Source: Rhodospirillaceae bacterium
GTDB taxonomy: Bacteria > Pseudomonadota > Alphaproteobacteria > Rhodospirillales_A > Casp-alpha2
DNA length: 12,996 nucleotides
Assembly (NCBI GenBank): GCA_003488105.1
Contig: DNMS01000394.1
Coordinates: 3,924 to 16,919 of the forward strand
Direction: 5' to 3'
The notes beneath the pieces were generated by a model. The model saw only the letters and a program-made list of their open reading frames with translations. It did not search any database and was not told where the DNA came from. The first letter of the stretch is position 1. The number at the start of each line of letters is the position of its first letter. Made by a program: the position numbers and the translations under genes. Positions 12,516 through 12,996 of the stretch are shown here, piece by piece.

Positions 12516-12996
12516 TTAGGCGCGGGCGGGTTCGGTGAGCTCGTCGGCGCGGCCGAGGGCCGACATCACCGTGGCGACGATAGCGGCGGCATCCAGGCCC
12601 GCCTGCGCGATCTGGATTTCCGGCTTGTCCTGTTCGATGAACGCGTCGGGCATGGTCACGGCGCGCACCTTCAGGCCGTTTTCCAAAAGTCCGTCGTTGG
12701 CCATGAATTGCAGGACCTGGGCGGAGAAGCCGCCGATGGAGCCTTCCTCGACCGTGACCAGGACTTCGTGGTCGGTGGCCAGCTTACGCACCAAGTCCTC
12801 GTCAATCGGCTTGGCGAACCGCGCGTCGGCGACGGTCACGGACAGGCCCCGCGCACCGAGGTCTTCGGCCGCCTTCAGGCATTCCTGAAGACGCGAGCCG
12901 AGGGACAGAAGGGCGATGGTCGTACCTTCGCGCAGGATGCGGCCCTTGCCGATCTCGAGCGGAGTGCCCTTGGCCGGCAGTTCGACGCCGACACCT
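12516..12996 (-). CDS. dxs: 1-deoxy-D-xylulose-5-phosphate synthase, C-terminal part
   Basis: The last 159 codons of dxs; the start lies beyond the right edge. The whole enzyme is a ThDP-dependent cytosolic synthase joining pyruvate and glyceraldehyde 3-phosphate into DXP, the entry of the MEP isoprenoid route and a precursor of thiamine and PLP. What is visible is the end of the pyrimidine-binding domain ([19 protein letters not shown]) and the whole C-terminal transketolase-like domain, with [54 protein letters not shown] and MPDAFIEQ. The PDAFIEQ and EEGSIGGF motifs separate it from transketolase and pyruvate dehydrogenase E1. tlyA follows on the same strand. The TAA stop lies in the loop of a CGCGC-TTAG-GCGCG hairpin (12511-12524), without a T run. 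Confidence 0.96.
   Translation of the reverse strand, partial: GVGVELPAKGTPLEIGKGRILREGTTIALLSLGSRLQECLKAAEDLGARGLSVTVADARFAKPIDEDLVRKLATDHEVLVTVEEGSIGGFSAQVLQFMANDGLLENGLKVRAVTMPDAFIEQDKPEIQIAQAGLDAAAIVATVMSALGRADELTEPARA

Noticed and set aside
12511..12524. CGCGC-TTAG-GCGCG hairpin at the dxs stop as an intrinsic terminator
   Set aside because: There is no following T run, and in this GC-rich DNA a 5-bp GC arm is easily due to chance.
1..12996. Search for tRNA, rRNA, CRISPR, insertion sequences, toxin-antitoxin pairs and phage genes
   Set aside because: No cloverleaf-like or CCA-ended stretch, regular repeat-spacer array, transposase motif or such gene pair was seen when reading both strands; this is by eye and could miss a small RNA.

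Overview
The window is a compact, GC-rich chromosomal segment (a hand count gives 42 of 60 bases at 7201-7260) from an alphaproteobacterium, probably of Rhodospirillales type. Evidence: a 17-kDa rickettsial-antigen-like lipoprotein, fabI directly followed by aroC, dxs followed by tlyA, a TarD closely resembling what I recall of the Bradyrhizobium enzyme, and genes with G/C-rich third positions. No tRNA, rRNA, insertion sequence, phage gene, CRISPR array or toxin-antitoxin pair is visible. The genus cannot be fixed from this sequence.

Layout. 1-931, minus strand: pdxH (PLP synthesis), whose stop overlaps the GTG start of a FieF-like cation efflux protein that leaves the window at its left edge. 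932-1110: divergent regulatory region. 1111-2496, plus: glycine-zipper surface lipoprotein, then a CbpA-like J-domain co-chaperone. 2493-3800, minus: YihY/BrkB-type membrane protein with a cytosolic C-terminal domain; its stop and the co-chaperone's stop share one CTAG. 3955-5865, plus: fabI and aroC. 5868-6746, minus: LysR regulator, divergent from 6863-8026, plus, a D-tartrate dehydratase (TarD). 8108-8470, plus: small lipoprotein. 8486-9794, minus: NnrU-like membrane protein and an unrecognised secreted protein of lower GC. 9872-11197, minus: TTC38-like TPR protein, divergent from a one-domain rhodanese (11309-11632). 11640-12996, minus: tlyA and the 3' part of dxs, separated by a 48-bp hairpin element.

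How the genes relate. Most of the window is housekeeping: PLP, fatty acid elongation, chorismate, isoprenoid precursors, ribosome 2'-O-methylation and protein folding. The accessory content is the LysR/TarD module, the unknown secreted protein, the NnrU-like protein and the TTC38-like/rhodanese pair. I did not find a clear multi-gene novel system. The items most worth a second look are a direct repeat flanking a GC hairpin in the lysR-tarD intergenic region, the 13-bp-arm inverted repeat between dxs and tlyA, the conserved-histidine TTC38-like protein opposite a rhodanese, and the unrecognised four-cysteine secreted protein.
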